In this document: one piece after another, positions 42,653 to 56,317 of the stretch
How positions within the stretch are numbered: position 1 is the stretch's first letter
Layout: each line of letters begins with the position of its first letter
Assembly: GCF_947172395.1 (NCBI RefSeq)
Contig: NC_069099.1
Span: forward strand, 9,429,740-9,493,739
Source: Bicyclus anynana
Taxonomy: Eukaryota > Arthropoda > Insecta > Lepidoptera > Nymphalidae
DNA: 64,000 bases
Direction of reading: 5' to 3'
Notes under the pieces: model-generated
Database searches by the model: none
Seen by the model: the letters and a program-made list of their open reading frames with translations, nothing else
What the model was told of the DNA's origin: nothing
Translations under genes and position numbers: made by a program

Positions 42653-43390
42653 GTACCGCCTTCGAACTCCGAACTCCTGTGCTGAACTCGACGAAACTCG
42701 GCGCCCGTCCTCTGATCCCCTCAACACAATTACGCCCCAATGAGGCCATCGGGGAAATTGTTTCACGAACTTTGACTTTTACACGATCTCGTTGCACCTA
42801 ATACTTTGAAGTTAAATAATTTTTTAAACACGGATTTAGTTTCACTCTTCCCCCAATTCCGATGGTGGTGTTCAAGTATCAAGTTATGTAACAAGGGAAC
42901 GATGTGTCAGTGAAATAATTATCCCGGTAGTCGACGGACCATGCCGCGGTGCGAGACAAGGTCAGCCGTAGTTTTCTTCGCTGTTCCCCAAAAGTTTCGG
43001 ATGTGTCAGACTGTTTTTTAGTGATATTGTTTAGGTAGTGAATGAAATTAGGCGGAAGGGACGATAGCGCTGTTGTGATTATACAAAATGCTTTATTGAT
43101 AGACGCTTTAGCCAATACGTTAGACGATATTTTGAATACATTATCAGCGTTTGAATTATTATTAATCAATTAGAACGACATCACCTAAGTAAACCTCTGT
43201 TCAAGATTTGTCTAACAGTTGGAGCGAGAAAACAATGTTTTTATCAGCAAATGTTTTTACTAACATTTTATTGTAAATAGCATCATCAAAATACTTAATA
43301 TTATATGAATACAATGAAGAATTTTTAAAACTAAATTTAATGTTTTGTAAATTCTTTGATGTAACAAATGATAACTTTATAAATAAAAAA
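42653..43390 (+). other. SK: Probable SK 3' UTR
   Basis: Non-coding sequence after the SK stop. An AATAAA at 43382-43387 is the first clear poly(A) signal candidate. The true end could be later, because no cleavage site can be fixed from sequence alone. Confidence 0.4.
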
Positions 43391-46062
43391 GGTTAACTCC
43401 TCATAAAGTAAATCAACAGAATAGAAGATACGAACAAAATACTTGCGCATAATCTATAATCTACACCTAGATTTAACAATACTTAGCAGACAATATGTAA
43501 ACTTACCACCTAAAGAAACTATATCATATAAAAGTATCTGCATTACTAATACCTCCGTTTCAAGTCCTAAATCTTGGGGCTTGGACTTAGATAGAGGTCA
43601 CATGTTCTATGGTATTGTATACACACCTTTTAGATAATAGATAAATTGAATTGTTACTACCTGCCTATTGACATGTAGATTGTAAAACTTTTTTATAACA
43701 TTAGGTAGGTCTTAATTGGTCATACAGTGAAAGATGTCGCGATGGTCTGCAAATGTGAACATCTTGATTTTGAAGACTTCAAAAATTTACTTGTGTGAGA
43801 CGATCATGATGGTTGTGGTAGACCCAGTGACGGTTACTTCAATCTATTAAATAAATTTTGTAAGACACAAACGTTTTTAATACGAAGGATTAACTTAGAA
43901 AGCATTCGCATTTCTTACCAACCATCATGAACTAATGCGGAAAGGCCTATTTTCATATCACCTCTCAGGTACTATCAAATGAGATAAGTAATACAAAATC
44001 ACTCTTTGGTAAATTATGTAGTAATTTCTGAATCTACAGAACCGATTTTGAAAATTCTCTTACCAATTGTAAGCCACATTATTTGAGTACCATAGGCTAT
44101 ATTTTATTCCTCGGAATTACGTGGGAGAAACCGCGGGACTTTTATAATACTAGTATGATAATCACACTACACTTAGCTCACTTTAAAAGACCTGTTCGTA
44201 CTCACTACGGTGCTGTGTTACATTTGTGGACGCATCGCGACATTATTCCGTACTTTATGACGATATGTAATTTCCACATTATCCGATATCGGTATAATAC
44301 AGTGCGTGAGTTTCATGCAACCAAAATTAATAAAAGAAAAGATTTATTTATCATTCCATGGATTCACCGTTCTACCTTGTTGAGGTCAATTAAGGAGTTA
44401 TCGACAGTTAATTCTAGGGAATATATTACCCTTTGACAATCTTTCTACCAAGAGATTCAAAAGCTATAGCTTCAGTAATTATTTGTATACTTTGGTCACT
44501 TATAGAGAGTTTTAAATGTTCAGAAAACATATCGTTTATAAGATTGAGGAACCGTAGAAATTCAAACTGCGGTCACTAAGATTTTATCAAGCGTAATTAA
44601 AATCAAAGTCATTCAGAAGCTTTCGGTTATTAAATTAAAATAGAAAGACGAATTCACAATGCATATGATCAATTTATAGATGATTGAATCCTATCGGTAT
44701 CACAATTTTGAATTTGAACACAATTTAACGCTACAAAACGTACCTATCGTATTTTAATTTAGAAATATTAAAGAATTTAAACTATCGTGAGTGTTATTCA
44801 AACTCTTATTAATTTATTATAAAACACGGCTAAAACTCATGTGATACAATGTCGGAGTATGCTCGACTAGCTTGCATCGCGGCCGTCAGATGAATTTAGA
44901 TCGTGCCGATATTCTGTTAATTCACAAAGGCAACAAACTCTCCTGTTAATACATAAACTATAATATAGTTGTCTACCGTACTTATCTATAGTAGAAGCAT
45001 TGGCTGACATACTTTCAACTTTTGAAGTAAACCGTTTCGCACGCTAGAGTCGAGGACTAAGTTGGTGATTGCGTTACAAAAATTGTGATCGGGCGATGCA
45101 TGCTGCCATCTACAAGCATAGTGAAATGGTGTTTGTTATTTTAAATTATCAGTAGATGGCGTTTTTAGAGAACTTTGAAACAATCCTTTCTTGTACACTC
45201 TGTTGCAATGCAGTTATGCGTGAGGCTCATAGATGGCACTTTGTTACTTTTACTTCAGTCGTATGGTCTACAGTACACTCTTTATTTATCACGATGGTCT
45301 GGCTATCTCTGGCTCTAGATCTATATTAGCAATCTCCAATACCGCTAGTTCTGATAATGTGGAAATGCTGTTAGGGTTTAGATTAAGTAAAGCTTTTTAA
45401 TAAGACATTAAGATTGATGGCTGTCTAAATAGTGCCTAAAACACTACGAAAATTTCGATAATTCAGTTTTATCTTAACCACTATGTATGTAAATAGAATA
45501 CTAAGATTTGATAGCGTAATTTTAATACTTAATAATTTTGTAGCTTGTATGTGTACGAGTGATGGGATCAATTTCTTTATGGATTTTTCAGTTCTTAAAG
45601 GAACCCTTAAATACTTCACTGGTTTACAATTAATTATTATAATTAGTTATACCTACTTAATACTTACTTATAATAATTATAACTATGAAAAGACCAATAA
45701 CATTTCACACAAAGTAATTAAATAAATGAACACAGTTGTATAAAATAGGAAAAAAAGAATACAACTTGTATATAACATGTTGTATTAGCTCGTTTATTAC
45801 AATTGTACATTTAACATACAAATATTACTAAGAGCGATCACCATAAATAATGCACACAGAGTGAAATAGAACATTATAACTACTAAGACTAGGCAGCGTG
45901 TTATCAACTGAGTCGTGATTGTGAGGCCATAAATGTCAACAGCTAGATAGACGTAGATAGATAATTAATGATTGTTGACATGACGACTCCGTTGATTACG
46001 CTAAATATAATATAAAATTACTGTTTTTGACACTACGTGTAGAAATAGGGATGCCGGCAAAT

Positions 46063-46296
46063 GGGATGATGGCTGGTGGAAGGCTTCGGCCGTGACTGGT
46101 TATCACCCTATCGGCAAAGACGTACCGCCAAGCGATTTAGCGTTCCGGTACGATGTCGTGTAGAAACCGATAGGAGTGTGGATTGTCTTCCTACTCCTAA
46201 CAAGTTAGCCCGCTGCAATCTTAGAATACATCATCACTTACCATCAGGTGAGATTGTGGTCAAGGGCTAACTGGTAAAGAATAAAAAAAAATTATA
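46063..46296 (+). mobile_element. SINE family B, 5' truncated
   Basis: Begins ggctggtggaaggcttcggc, with gacgtaccgccaagcgattt and tail caagggctaactggtaaaga, then A-rich. No tRNA-like head. Confidence 0.82.
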
Positions 46297-47617
46297 AAAA
46301 TGATGCATGAGAGGGGGGGGGGTGAGTTGTTTATTAGAGTGAAAGAACGGTCAAACGCACCCATTACAGCCAAAGCAAAACCATTTCAAAATAGAATACC
46401 TACGTGGTATATTACTACAATTTGCATGTTCGAAATACAGATCGTAATTTTTTCACTCTGAAAATGTAATGCAAAAAAATGCAAAAAAGTAGTGCCCATT
46501 AACTTTACGTTTAAAAATTGTTTGGATGTAACTTAAGACAAAAGTATGACAGAAAAAATATGTTATAACAATAATTAATAACGTTAAGTGTCAAAAACCA
46601 GTAAATGAGTAAAAATATTATACTTGAGACATTTAATTTAATTTCATAATTTATTTAATATTTATGTGACTCAATTTTCAATCGCAGTCAATAGTGCTCA
46701 TGTGTATAAAACTTAATTAAAATTTATTCTACTAAATCCCAAATATGTCTGCGATATATGCAAATAGAGCTCGGCCGAGGGAATTTCAAGAACACCACTA
46801 ATATCTGTAAAATCAAAAACAAATTAATTATTTTGACTATGGTACTAAAATTAATAATAAATAAAAAAATATTGCACCAATATCTTCATATATTTATAGT
46901 ACCATTCATTATGTTTGCTCGTTTTAGTTAAACATTTTTTAATTTTTATTGTCTTTAATCTATAGAATTTTATCTAAGCTAAATTAAGTATACAATTATA
47001 AAAGAATTTACACAAAGTTACATTTTCGTAGAAAATGCCTGTTTTATTGAGTATTTTTTAATCATAAATTAATATAATAAAGAATTGAATGCCTAAGTTT
47101 GCGCGAAGAACGAGTAATTTAGCTATAGAAAAAATTCCTATTAGCAGTTCGATTTGAAACACCAATTAGAATATTTAGGTGTACAATTTAATATCTTTTA
47201 GGTGTTACATGTTTTTAAAATTTTATTATTTTTGAATTTATTGTAATTATTATAATATATCCACATGTTATTCCCTAAGCCTTGGTGTACCTACTTAGTG
47301 TATTATTACAACCTTTTATTGAAAAGGAAAAATGTTTTACTGTTATTTTTGCAGTATTAATAGATTATTTGTTATTTTTTATCTAAGTAGCGTCAGGACC
47401 GAGTATACATCTGTAAAGATAAAAATTAATTTTTGACTTATTTTAAGGATTTCAGGCTTCGCGGATTCACAATAAATATTACAGACAGACAGACGAGACA
47501 GAGGTATTTGTTGTATAGTATGTATGTAATAAATACCGGAGATTTTATTATTATAAAATGTATTATACCACCTGTTATGATAATTTTGTATTACTAATGA
47601 ACATTTTTTTTATTATT

Positions 47618-47790
47618 TAATGACAAGTTAGTACTTGACTGCGATCTTACCTGATGATAAGTGATGTTGCAGTTTAAGTTGGAAACGGGCTTACTTAGAA
47701 GAGGCACAAGATTATTCAACCCCTACTAACCCGAGCTGTGATTCGAAGTCAGAACCTCTCTGTTGAGAACCACAGAACGCCTAACTGCGC
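47618..47790 (-). mobile_element. SINE family B-like fragment joined to tRNA-like SINE sequence
   Basis: Minus-strand traces of the family B 3' half (acctgatgataagtgatgtt side). They are followed by a tRNA-like block with the reverse-strand B-box ctgtgattcgaagtcagaac. Diverged. Confidence 0.55.
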
Positions 47791-48028
47791 GGTCGTCAAA
47801 AACATAACTTGCACCGAACTGTCCATGTAATTTTGGTAATAATATATGTATGTAATTTTTGTTTACTGTAATTGATTGAAACTCTTGTCATTATCATTTG
47901 AACCACCAGAAATAAAGGTATAATGACCGCGTTTGAAACCCTCTTAACTTTAATTTCATATTTTTTACTTTACTTTCAAAACATAACATGACATTTTGTG
48001 TCAAGTGCTTGTAAAATAAGCCTACTTT

Positions 48029-48532
48029 AAATAGTAGCGGAGCCGAAAAGGAATTTTTTGCAATTACTCGAGCGTGGCAGTTGAACATAAGAGAGCTTGC
48101 ACGTTGTTGAGTACCTTAATATTGGTGGGTACGTTTAGACAACCAAAAAAATAAAGTGACTTCAAAAATACTCATCCAGCACGTCAGATAAGGATAAAGT
48201 GGATTATTTGATAGCTAAAAGGTGTGAATTTCGAAATTGTAACGATTTTACTGTAACGTAGTGAAATAGGAGGGTTCAAAAATTACACGCGGTTAATTTT
48301 TTACTTATTTTGAAGGAAATAATTTTAAAAATATTCGCTAATATTTTCTAGAAATTCCAGTAAGTCGAAGTAATCAAAATTGTCTTTATAGTCTGCAGTT
48401 TTTTTCCCACCGCTGAAAGCGAAAAAGTACACATAACCATTTATATTTCCTATCATCTAATCTACCAAATCTAATCGGTCCTCATGACGCTTTCGTAACT
48501 ACAAATTTAGCATCCCGGGCTACTCTACTAAA
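48029..48532 (+). mobile_element. MITE-like element, second copy
   Basis: atagtagcggagccgaaaag ... gcatcccgggctactctact, collinear with 40678-41253 but missing its 31-bp hairpin and with damaged terminal repeats. Confidence 0.78.
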
Positions 48533-49197
48533 ATAAATTAATTTTGAATTTGTTTTACGGACGTACACTATCTTTTGTGAATCCTCATTACATTTTAATT
48601 TTTTTAATAAATATGTCTTGCTAGTCATTTATATTAATTTATTTATATATTTATTAAAATTGTTATGTTCAGAGGAATGAGCATTTACGAATTGTTAAAA
48701 GCCAAAAATCTTTATTTTCATTTAATTGTTTTAAACCATTTGTTTCTTTGTTTACTACCATTAAAATATAAATTAATACATTTATTTGTAAGATGAATTG
48801 ACCAAAAGTTGTTTAAGATTGATTAACATAGAATTTGTAACATAGTATATGATAAGTAAAATTTATTAAGGAAAAATTATGTAAAAAGATAACTCTGTAA
48901 AAAGTTGTATTTGCGAATTTTAATGTAAATAAATATTATGGATGAAAATATGTTTCCATTAAATTATTTTTAAATAAATACCTAGGTTCAAATACTATAA
49001 ATTGTTTTTAGTTTTATGCGAGTGGTGTAATACCTATATGCGGTGCGTAAATAGAAGAAATGAAACTTTTGTGATCATTGTTAATGAAATGAAAGTGTAA
49101 CTTCGATTATATGAGCTGTAGTATTTTTTAAAATGCATTTTATTTACAATCCTTTGCACATTTTCTCTTTTTTCTCTTTTTCTCTTACACAACAAAG

Positions 49198-49355
49198 TAA
49201 TCATCATCATCATCATCATCATCATCATTATCAGCCGATGAACATCCACTGCTGGACATAGGCCTCTTGCATGGACCTCCAAGCACAACGGTCTCGAGCC
49301 GCCAGCATCCAGCGGCTGCCTGCAACCCACTTGATATCTTCGGTCCACCTAGTGG
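49198..49355 (-). pseudogene. RTE-type LINE 3' terminal fragment
   Basis: Minus-strand WTEDIKWVAGSRWM...ARDR and WRSMQEAYVQQWMFIG, then a stop and a long TGA/ATG repeat tail (49200-49230). Same family as the 37.1- and 54.5-kb fragments. Confidence 0.8.
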
Positions 49356-49432
49356 GGAGTGTATAACAAAGTAATATACAGTAATATTGTTTTTTTTTAA
49401 TTATCAATTTTTATTTGGACTATAAAATAGAA

Positions 49433-49583
49433 TAGCCGCGCTACGAAACAAGTCCCATAGAGGCGGCGTCTAATGCCGATCATTGTCAGTTGGTAATGCC
49501 GGTGTTATTATCATTTGTGTAAGGCGCTGTCAATTTTAGTTCAGATTTTAGCCGTGGGACTCCTTTCGTAGCGTCTACAGTAG
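49433..49583. mobile_element. Small MITE-like inverted-repeat element
   Basis: gcgctacgaaacaagtccca at the left and gggactcctttcgtagcgtc at the right are imperfect inverted repeats. A fragment (gacttgtttcgtaaagag) recurs at 59380. Confidence 0.6.
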
Positions 49584-49836
49584 CGTGATTAAAAGATAAC
49601 TAGTGTCATCTATTAGCGTTTGTGAAAATTAACCGAAACGTATTCGTTTTAGGAGCGTGGCCAGTAGATGTCTCTTTTCCATTTAATTCTCTTATATCCG
49701 AGATGGCAATACATATACACAGTTTCAGTATACTATGAGAGTCTTAATGTTTCATCAATCTAATATTTAGTAATATAAAAAATATATATGCATCCAATAT
49801 TCCTGTTTCGGTAACAGGTCTTTCTTTATTATCAAC

Positions 49837-49962
49837 TAGCTGACGCCGCGCGGTTTTACCCGCGTGGTTCACGTTTCAGGTAGGATCCCCAATTTTTTTG
49901 AAAATATAATATAGCCTATAGCTTTCCTCAATAAATGGGCTATCTAACACAAACAAATAAAC
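49837..49962 (-). mobile_element. Helitron-like repeat fragment
   Basis: ctagctgacgccgcgcggtt, acccgcgtggttcacg, aataaatgggctatctaaca. Same family as 25714-25912, truncated. Confidence 0.55.
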
Positions 49963-50721
49963 AAATTCTTCAACATCTTCTTCTTCTTCAACTTAACATA
50001 CGTAAAATAGATGACGTATGCTTAGTAATGGTGTAGCTTACTGTGCTGTTTACAAGCAACACCATGTTACTTAAGGAGCTTGTATACAAAATGGTGCCGC
50101 TTACAATCGTGATAGTGTCAAGTTTGCTGCGTATGTTAAGTATGGTGGTCCAGGGTTTTTTTGTCAGTGTAAAATATTCAAAACCTTTCTCTCTTTCAAG
50201 CATCGCAACTATGAGTACAATGTCATTGTCTACGAGTAACATCGACTAATATGGACGTCACCGCAGTCCAAAACAATGTGAAATTAAACCTCTAATATAA
50301 TAGACCGAGAGTCATGCGAGAGCCAGACATACTTCATTTTGAGAGTTTGGGCTGTGGTGCTTTGGAAGGTCTCAATGTTCCACATTCTTAATTGTTCAAG
50401 TATAAAATATTTTTTTTATTTTTATTTTTTTTTATTGAGAAACAATACAGTATGGAATTTAAGCTTACTTATCCTAATAACTATACAAATCATGCCCACG
50501 TGGAATGGTGGCTAGCCGCGGTGAAATTATTCGATAAAATTTTTTGGCACTTTTTGATATTTTGTACAGGGTGTCATGAAAAATCATGTCTCCAGTCTGC
50601 AGCAAAACTGTTAACTTCGTGGTAACTCTTCTTTAGAGACCATTAAAGTTATCTTTAAATACAACAGTTCTGGCAGTTGGGTAAAACATCTACGAGTATA
50701 GCAGTATTTTACATATAATGC

Positions 50722-51040
50722 AGCCGTGATAGCCCAGTGGATATGACCTCTGCCTCCGAGGATATGACTTCGGAGGGTGTGGATTCGAATCCGGTCCGGG
50801 GCATGCACCTCCAACTTTTCAGTTGTGTGCATTTTAAGAAATAAAATATCACGTGTCTCAATCGGTGAAAGAAAACATCGTGAGGAAACCTAGACACCAG
50901 AGAATTTCTTAATTCTCTGCGTGTGTCAAGTCTGCCAATCCGCATTGGGCCAGCGTGGTGGACTATTGGCCTAACCCCTCTCATTCTGAGGGGTGACTCG
51001 AGCTCAACAGTGAGCCGTATATGGGTTGATAACGAGAACA
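50722..51040 (+). mobile_element. SINE family A with internal duplication
   Basis: Complete copy whose head contains a short repeated block (gaggatatgacttcggagg) absent from other copies. Ends tgagccgtatatgggttgat. Confidence 0.85.
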
Positions 51041-51177
51041 TATAATGCCGAGAAAAATATTTAAAAAATACGCTTTTAACTTGAACGGTTGAGTGTATGT
51101 ATACATATGCTATCTTCCAAAACCACCATAGTCCATACTCTACTATCCTACTTGCTGAAGTATGGTAGGAGCATAAA

Positions 51178-51290
51178 GGGATTTTCCTCCTCCTGCTAAC
51201 AAGTTAGACCACTGCCATCTTAGATTGCATCATCACTAACCATTAGGAGAGATTGTAGGGCTAACTTGTAGAGAATAAAAACAATAGGCT
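51178..51290 (+). mobile_element. SINE family B, 3' fragment
   Basis: ggattttcctcctcctgcta, caagttagaccactgccatc, tagattgcatcatcactaac and tail gggctaacttgtagagaata. Confidence 0.7.
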
Positions 51291-52404
51291 GACAAACTTT
51301 CAACGTTTTTAAAATGAGGTCTGGCTACGTCAGGCTTTCATATATATTTGGCATCTTTCATTAAAGATATTTTGTCGAGGCAAGCTTATTTATACGGGCG
51401 TTATAATTTATGTGTTCGGAATATTGAAGAGCTTGAATCATCTCGTATGTTCTGAAATTATTTAATTTTGCGACGCTCTACGAATATGAAATGTTCTAGC
51501 CATTTTCTCTGTGAAAGGTACAAATTATGGAAGGTCAAAATATTCCATTAAATTCCTATCTCGATCTAATATTTAACTGCACCACAAATTATTTCACGTT
51601 ACTGAATAATTAAACAGATTCGGTGTTCTAGTTGTTAAGCAATGGATCATGAATTCCTGGGAGGTCTTCGGTCGCACCTATAAATTAATTAGTACCTAAG
51701 TATTTCTGTTTAAATAAAAAAATTCTATGCAGCCCGGAATTTGGCATTTGACAAAATACTTTTTGACCAAGAGTGAATCACTACTAGCACCAAAAAGTTG
51801 TGTGTGAAGAAAAAACATCGTGAGAAAACCAGCTGATTTTTTTTTTAATTCTCTACATTTGCGAAATCTTCCAATCTGTGCCAACGTGGTGGACTATACA
51901 CATAACACATCTCATTCTGAGAGGAGACTCGTGCTCAACGATGAGCCCGATTATGGACTGTTAAAGAATAATATTGTTTTAAATCGATCGTTTTTGCCCG
52001 TGATCAGGAAAACAGTAGCTTGTATGTTATTTTAGACTAAATTATATGTGTCACATTTAAATCACTTCAGCTGTTCTGGTGATATAAATTGTGTAACATA
52101 ATGATTTTTTTAAATATACACGGTACGGTGACATTAACTTGAGCGATAGGCTCATCTAAAATTAACAAATTAGATTTGGCTTGACTTATTACGGTTACTA
52201 TTCACTACTGTTAATTCGAAGGCTGTATGTGATGACCTACGTTGTCCATAATAATTAAGACCGACGTGTGAAGGTGTGTCTTCCACGCGTTTAGTATGCA
52301 GAGCATATGATATACGACATAGCCGTTACCCTTATCAAACAGAATTAGTTCGTTTTAAATTTCAGCTTCTGTCGATATATCCAATAGCGTAGTAGCGTGC
52401 GTTG

Positions 52405-52560
52405 AAGAGTCAACATCACCTGAGGATGCTCCGGTTACGGGGTGAAACGTACGTAGAGAGTATTTTGTCGGACCTGGGTGACGTTGTCGCATGGGTTCGT
52501 CGGCTTTATATATTCATGATGAACTTCCGCAAAGTAACGCCTGCTTCTATCCAATATGCT
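52405..52560 (+). repeat. Solo Penelope-type terminal repeat with tail
   Basis: Plus-strand copy: gagtcaacatcacctgagga, then ggggtgaaacgtacgtagag and gggtgacgttgtcgcatggg, then the tail gatgaacttccgcaaagtaa found at the right end of the 61-kb element. About 35 nt before the tail are deleted. Confidence 0.8.
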
Positions 52561-53186
52561 GATGTTCTGCTGCCCATTTCATTCTACAGCAAAAATGCAA
52601 CCTAAAAACTACCATTATTTTTCCTCAAATCAGCTATCTCTGGATAATCAGATAAATATCAGTCTAGTTCAAAAAGATACAGGTAAAAGTATCATATCTG
52701 CGTACTAATTAGGTACCTGCACGAACCTTTGTGGATTATTATCGACACCCGATAAGTAAAAACTTTCTCTCATGAAAAATTAACTTACAAAATGTGCCAT
52801 TCAAAACCCTTGGCCTTTTATTAACCTGTCTTTACTGAGAACGAGTCACCAATTAGAACGTAAAGGGTTTGCCACGATGGTTAAGTCCGGATAAGTCTGT
52901 GTGGAAGCTATGGAGAATTATTATCAGGCAATCAACATTCCTCACGATGGTTGTATTTCTCGTCGAAATAGCAGTATTAAGAGAACCAGAACCAATTAAA
53001 TACAGCATAAGCAGTATTTAATTAACCAGATTGCACATAGTAAAGTTAAAGCCGCCTGGGATAGACACTCCACTCTCTAGATTGAAATTTTCAAGTATCT
53101 ATTAACCATTGTAGGGTGTAAGGCTATATTCACACAGCATTGTCATGCGTGTTTTTTATAGTATTCACGTCACGTAAACGGTTTTA

Positions 53187-53486
53187 TGTATCCATATTCG
53201 GCTCACTATTAAGCACGAGTCTCCTCTCAGAAAGAGAGGGGTTACGCCCTAGTCCACCACGCTGACCCAATGCGGATTGGCAGACTTAAGAAGACACATA
53301 TGGAATTAAGAAAATTCTCAAGTATGCAGGTTTTCTCACGATGTTTTTCCTTTATCGTTTGAAACAAGTGATATTTAATTTATTAAAATGCACGCAACTG
53401 AAAAGTTGGACGTGCATGCCCCGGGCCGGATTCGAACCTACGCCCTCCGAATCTAAGGCAGATGTCAGATCCACTAGGCTGTCATG
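53187..53486 (-). mobile_element. SINE family A
   Basis: Minus-strand full-length copy with gcatgccccgggccggattc (reverse of the head/B-box side) and ggctcactattaagcacgag at the other end. Confidence 0.82.
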
Positions 53487-53681
53487 TCGTCTATGTATTT
53501 ATGCTACTGTATTTATTTGTATTATCATCTTTATTCTTTTAGATCAGCTACTACAAGGCTTTCCTACATATAGGAGAGGAAGATATGGAGCTTAAACACA
53601 TCACGCTGATCCAATGCTGGTTGACGAGCTTAGGATCACTATGTTAAGCTCTTTAACGAACACTATCAGCTGTTAATGATG

Positions 53682-53774
53682 ATGACCACAACACACAGCT
53701 TTAACGGCACCAATGACCACAACACACAGCTTTAACGGCACCAATGACCACAACACACAGCTTTAACACCACCA
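53682..53774 (+). repeat. 31-bp tandem repeat, three copies
   Basis: atgaccacaacacacagctt units start at 53682, 53713 and 53744. It is embedded in a family D SINE-like copy (53545-53800). Confidence 0.9.
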
Positions 53775-53837
53775 ACTTCAGCACTTAAAATTTTTTACAG
53801 AAAATTACTTTGAAGAAAGAAAGACTAAGTATTTCAC

Positions 53838-54158
53838 AGCTCCGTGGCGCAGTGGTATGCGCGGTGGATTTACAAGACGGAGATCCTGGATTTCGATCCC
53901 CGGCTAGACCAATTGAGGTTTTCTTAGTTGGTTCAGGTCTAGCTGGTGGGAGGCTTCAGCCGTTTCTAGTTACCACCCTACCGACAAAGACGTACCGCCA
54001 AGCAATTTAGCGTTCCGGTACGATTTCGAGTAGAAACTAAAATGGGTGTGGATTTTCATCCATCTCCTAACAAGTTAGCCCGCTTCTATTGTATTGTAGA
54101 TTGCACCATCAGGTGAGATTGTAGCAAAAGGGCTAATTTGTAAACAATATAAAAAAAC
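53838..54158 (+). mobile_element. SINE family B, full length
   Basis: Head agctccgtggcgcagtggta is the tRNA A-box region, and gatttcgatccccggc the B-box region. The body is complete, with tail gggctaatttgtaaacaata. The best full-length family B copy here. Confidence 0.86.
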
Positions 54159-54474
54159 AGCTCAATTTCACACAATAATATAACAAAACGTGCAATATTT
54201 TATAGGTTAACAAAATAAGGAAAGTTCAAAAGGTCTGTTGATATGGGTATACAACCATTCATGAGAACTTTGTGGTATAAAGGCTAAACTTTTCGAATGC
54301 CGTACATGTTTTAAATGACCACCGTATTTTCGACCTTCCACGAATATCGTAGCAAAAGTTTTATTTAATATTCAAATGCGCACTTCGTATTTCATCAACG
54401 CTAATGACAGAAATATGTATCATACATAGGTATGGACCACGCTTTTAACAAAACTATAACTCAGTTTGTGATCA

Positions 54475-54625
54475 TCATTATCATCTCAGCGGATGGACGT
54501 ACACTGCAGGACTTAGGCCTTTTGTTGGACTTCCAAACATCACGATCCTGAGCCGCCTGCATCCAGCGAATCCCTGCGACTCGCTTGATGTCGTCAGTCC
54601 ATTTAGTGATGGTCGACCATCACCT
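54475..54625 (-). pseudogene. RTE-type LINE 3' terminal fragment
   Basis: Minus-strand KWTDDIKRVAGIRWMQAAQD and RDVWKS, then a frameshift and a short TGATGATGAT tail. It closely resembles the 37.1-kb copy. Confidence 0.78.
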
Positions 54626-54745
54626 TTCACCTCTTTCTCGAAATTTGACCTACCTAACTTGAGCATATTATGTATAGGTATATACATTCGTCTACAATTT
54701 CGAGTAAGTTCTCACCTATATCATTTTTGTTTATTATTTTGTAAA

Positions 54746-54925
54746 ATACTAGCTAACGCCCCACGGTTACACCCGTGTAGTTCCCGTTCCCCTAGGAATA
54801 CGGGGATAAAATATAGCCTATGACACACACAAATACTGTACTGGAGTAGGTAACTGGCTTTCCAGTGGTAAAAGAATTTTCAAAATCGGCTTACTAAATC
54901 CAGAGATACCCCCTACAATACAGAA
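54746..54925 (-). mobile_element. Helitron-like repeat fragment
   Basis: actagctaacgccccacggt, ttcccgttcccctaggaata, ctttccagtggtaaaagaat. Same group as 4601-4785. Confidence 0.5.
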
Positions 54926-55785
54926 AACTTTACCTTTCTTCGTGTCTAAAATCTACCTTATATTATGAAAAAAAGATCATCACAACTGCAGAGCCGAGTT
55001 GCCGTACAAATAATTAAAATATAATTAAATTAAAATCGAATAGTATCCTTGTTCCATAATTTTCAGAGGCATAATAATTGTTATTGAACGTAACAAAGTC
55101 TGGAAGATGGTTTGGAAGAGAAACGCCTCACCACTGATAAAATTTAAATTCTTTCCGTGATTTTAAAGTACCTGTGTTTTCTCAAGTGTTTATAATAATG
55201 ATTTAGCGATTTTACGCGATATTGTCAGTCTGTTTGTTAAATTTTAATGGGACTTTCACTGTAAGATAGAGGAGGATTTTGAGCAACATGAAAGTACCTG
55301 ATAATATGAAATACTTGGTTCCTTGGTGAAAAACTGAATTTCACGCAAACAAAATCGCGAGCGTCCGCTACAAATTAGACTTGAAATCAGAAGCTAAGAA
55401 AATATTCTTAACAATTTAATCTAGTTTTTTTTTTAATAAATATTAAGCAAGTCACGTCGTGTAGGGATTCAGCAATCGATGGCTGAGATTTACGAAATTA
55501 GATAATAATCTGTGACTCTTACAAAATTTTCCAAAGACCTCGATAGTAAAATGATGGCTGAATTGAATATTGGAAATTGGAAAAGATTTTATGATGATGA
55601 TTTTTATGGGTTATTAAGTTAAAATACCTAAATGTATTTGTATTTGGTATTGTATTGTTGGTATAAGTAGTAGAAGTACATATTATAATATAAATATTGT
55701 TTACAAAAGCAAAAACATCCTTCAAGTTTTAGTCTTTTGCTTATAATGAGCTTATACCTACTTTAAAGTTTATGTTAGAAAGTGG

Positions 55786-56092
55786 AAACAGTGGTATGCG
55801 CGGTGGATTTACAAAACGGAGGTCCCGAGTTCGATCCCCGGCTGATCCCCGATTGAGATTTTCTTATTTCTGGCTGGTGGGAGGCTTCGGCCGTGGCTAG
55901 TTACCACCCTACCGACAAAGACGTACTGCCAAGCGATTTAGCGTTCCGGTACAATGTCGTGTAGAAACCGAAAAGGAGGGTGGATTTTCATCCTCCTCCT
56001 AACAAGTTAACCCGCTTCCATCTTAGACTGCATCGTCACTTACCATCAGGTGAGATTGTAGTCAAGGGCTAACTCGTAAATAAAAAAAGCTA
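55786..56092 (+). mobile_element. SINE family B
   Basis: cagtggtatgcgcggtggat, B-box gagttcgatccccgg, and complete body and tail (gggctaactcgtaaataaaa). The first bases of the head are missing. Confidence 0.85.
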
Positions 56093-56317
56093 TTATTGTG
56101 CTTATTTTTATGACAATAATTATCTTAATAACATCAATTATGCTTGAAAGTTCACCCTAAAACAGTTTAATCAACTTCCCATTGATTTTAATAAGGTATT
56201 GTTAACGACATTCAAACTCAAAAGTTGAACAAGTTCAACGAATATCACTTAATTGTTTTAGATCGGTGAATCTTGAGCAAATTCTTAAATCAAAATTTGT
56301 TGTTTGGTTTTATTGAC

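Larger units (their letters stand above)
43391..49190. other. Intergenic sequence downstream of SK
   Basis: AT-rich with SINE B at 46.1 kb, a SINE-like piece at 47.6 kb, the MITE at 48.0 kb and a Helitron-like block at 44.0 kb. About 45100-45260 has repeated tagatggc motifs. No gene recognised. Confidence 0.5.

Noticed and set aside
44083..44436. 117-codon plus-strand frame
   Set aside because: Its start lies in a Helitron-like repeat, and the rest has no domain or splice signals.
53838..53910. tRNA-like sequence with A and B boxes
   Set aside because: It is the head of a SINE (family B) with a full SINE body and A-rich tail; the cloverleaf is not complete, so not a tRNA gene.
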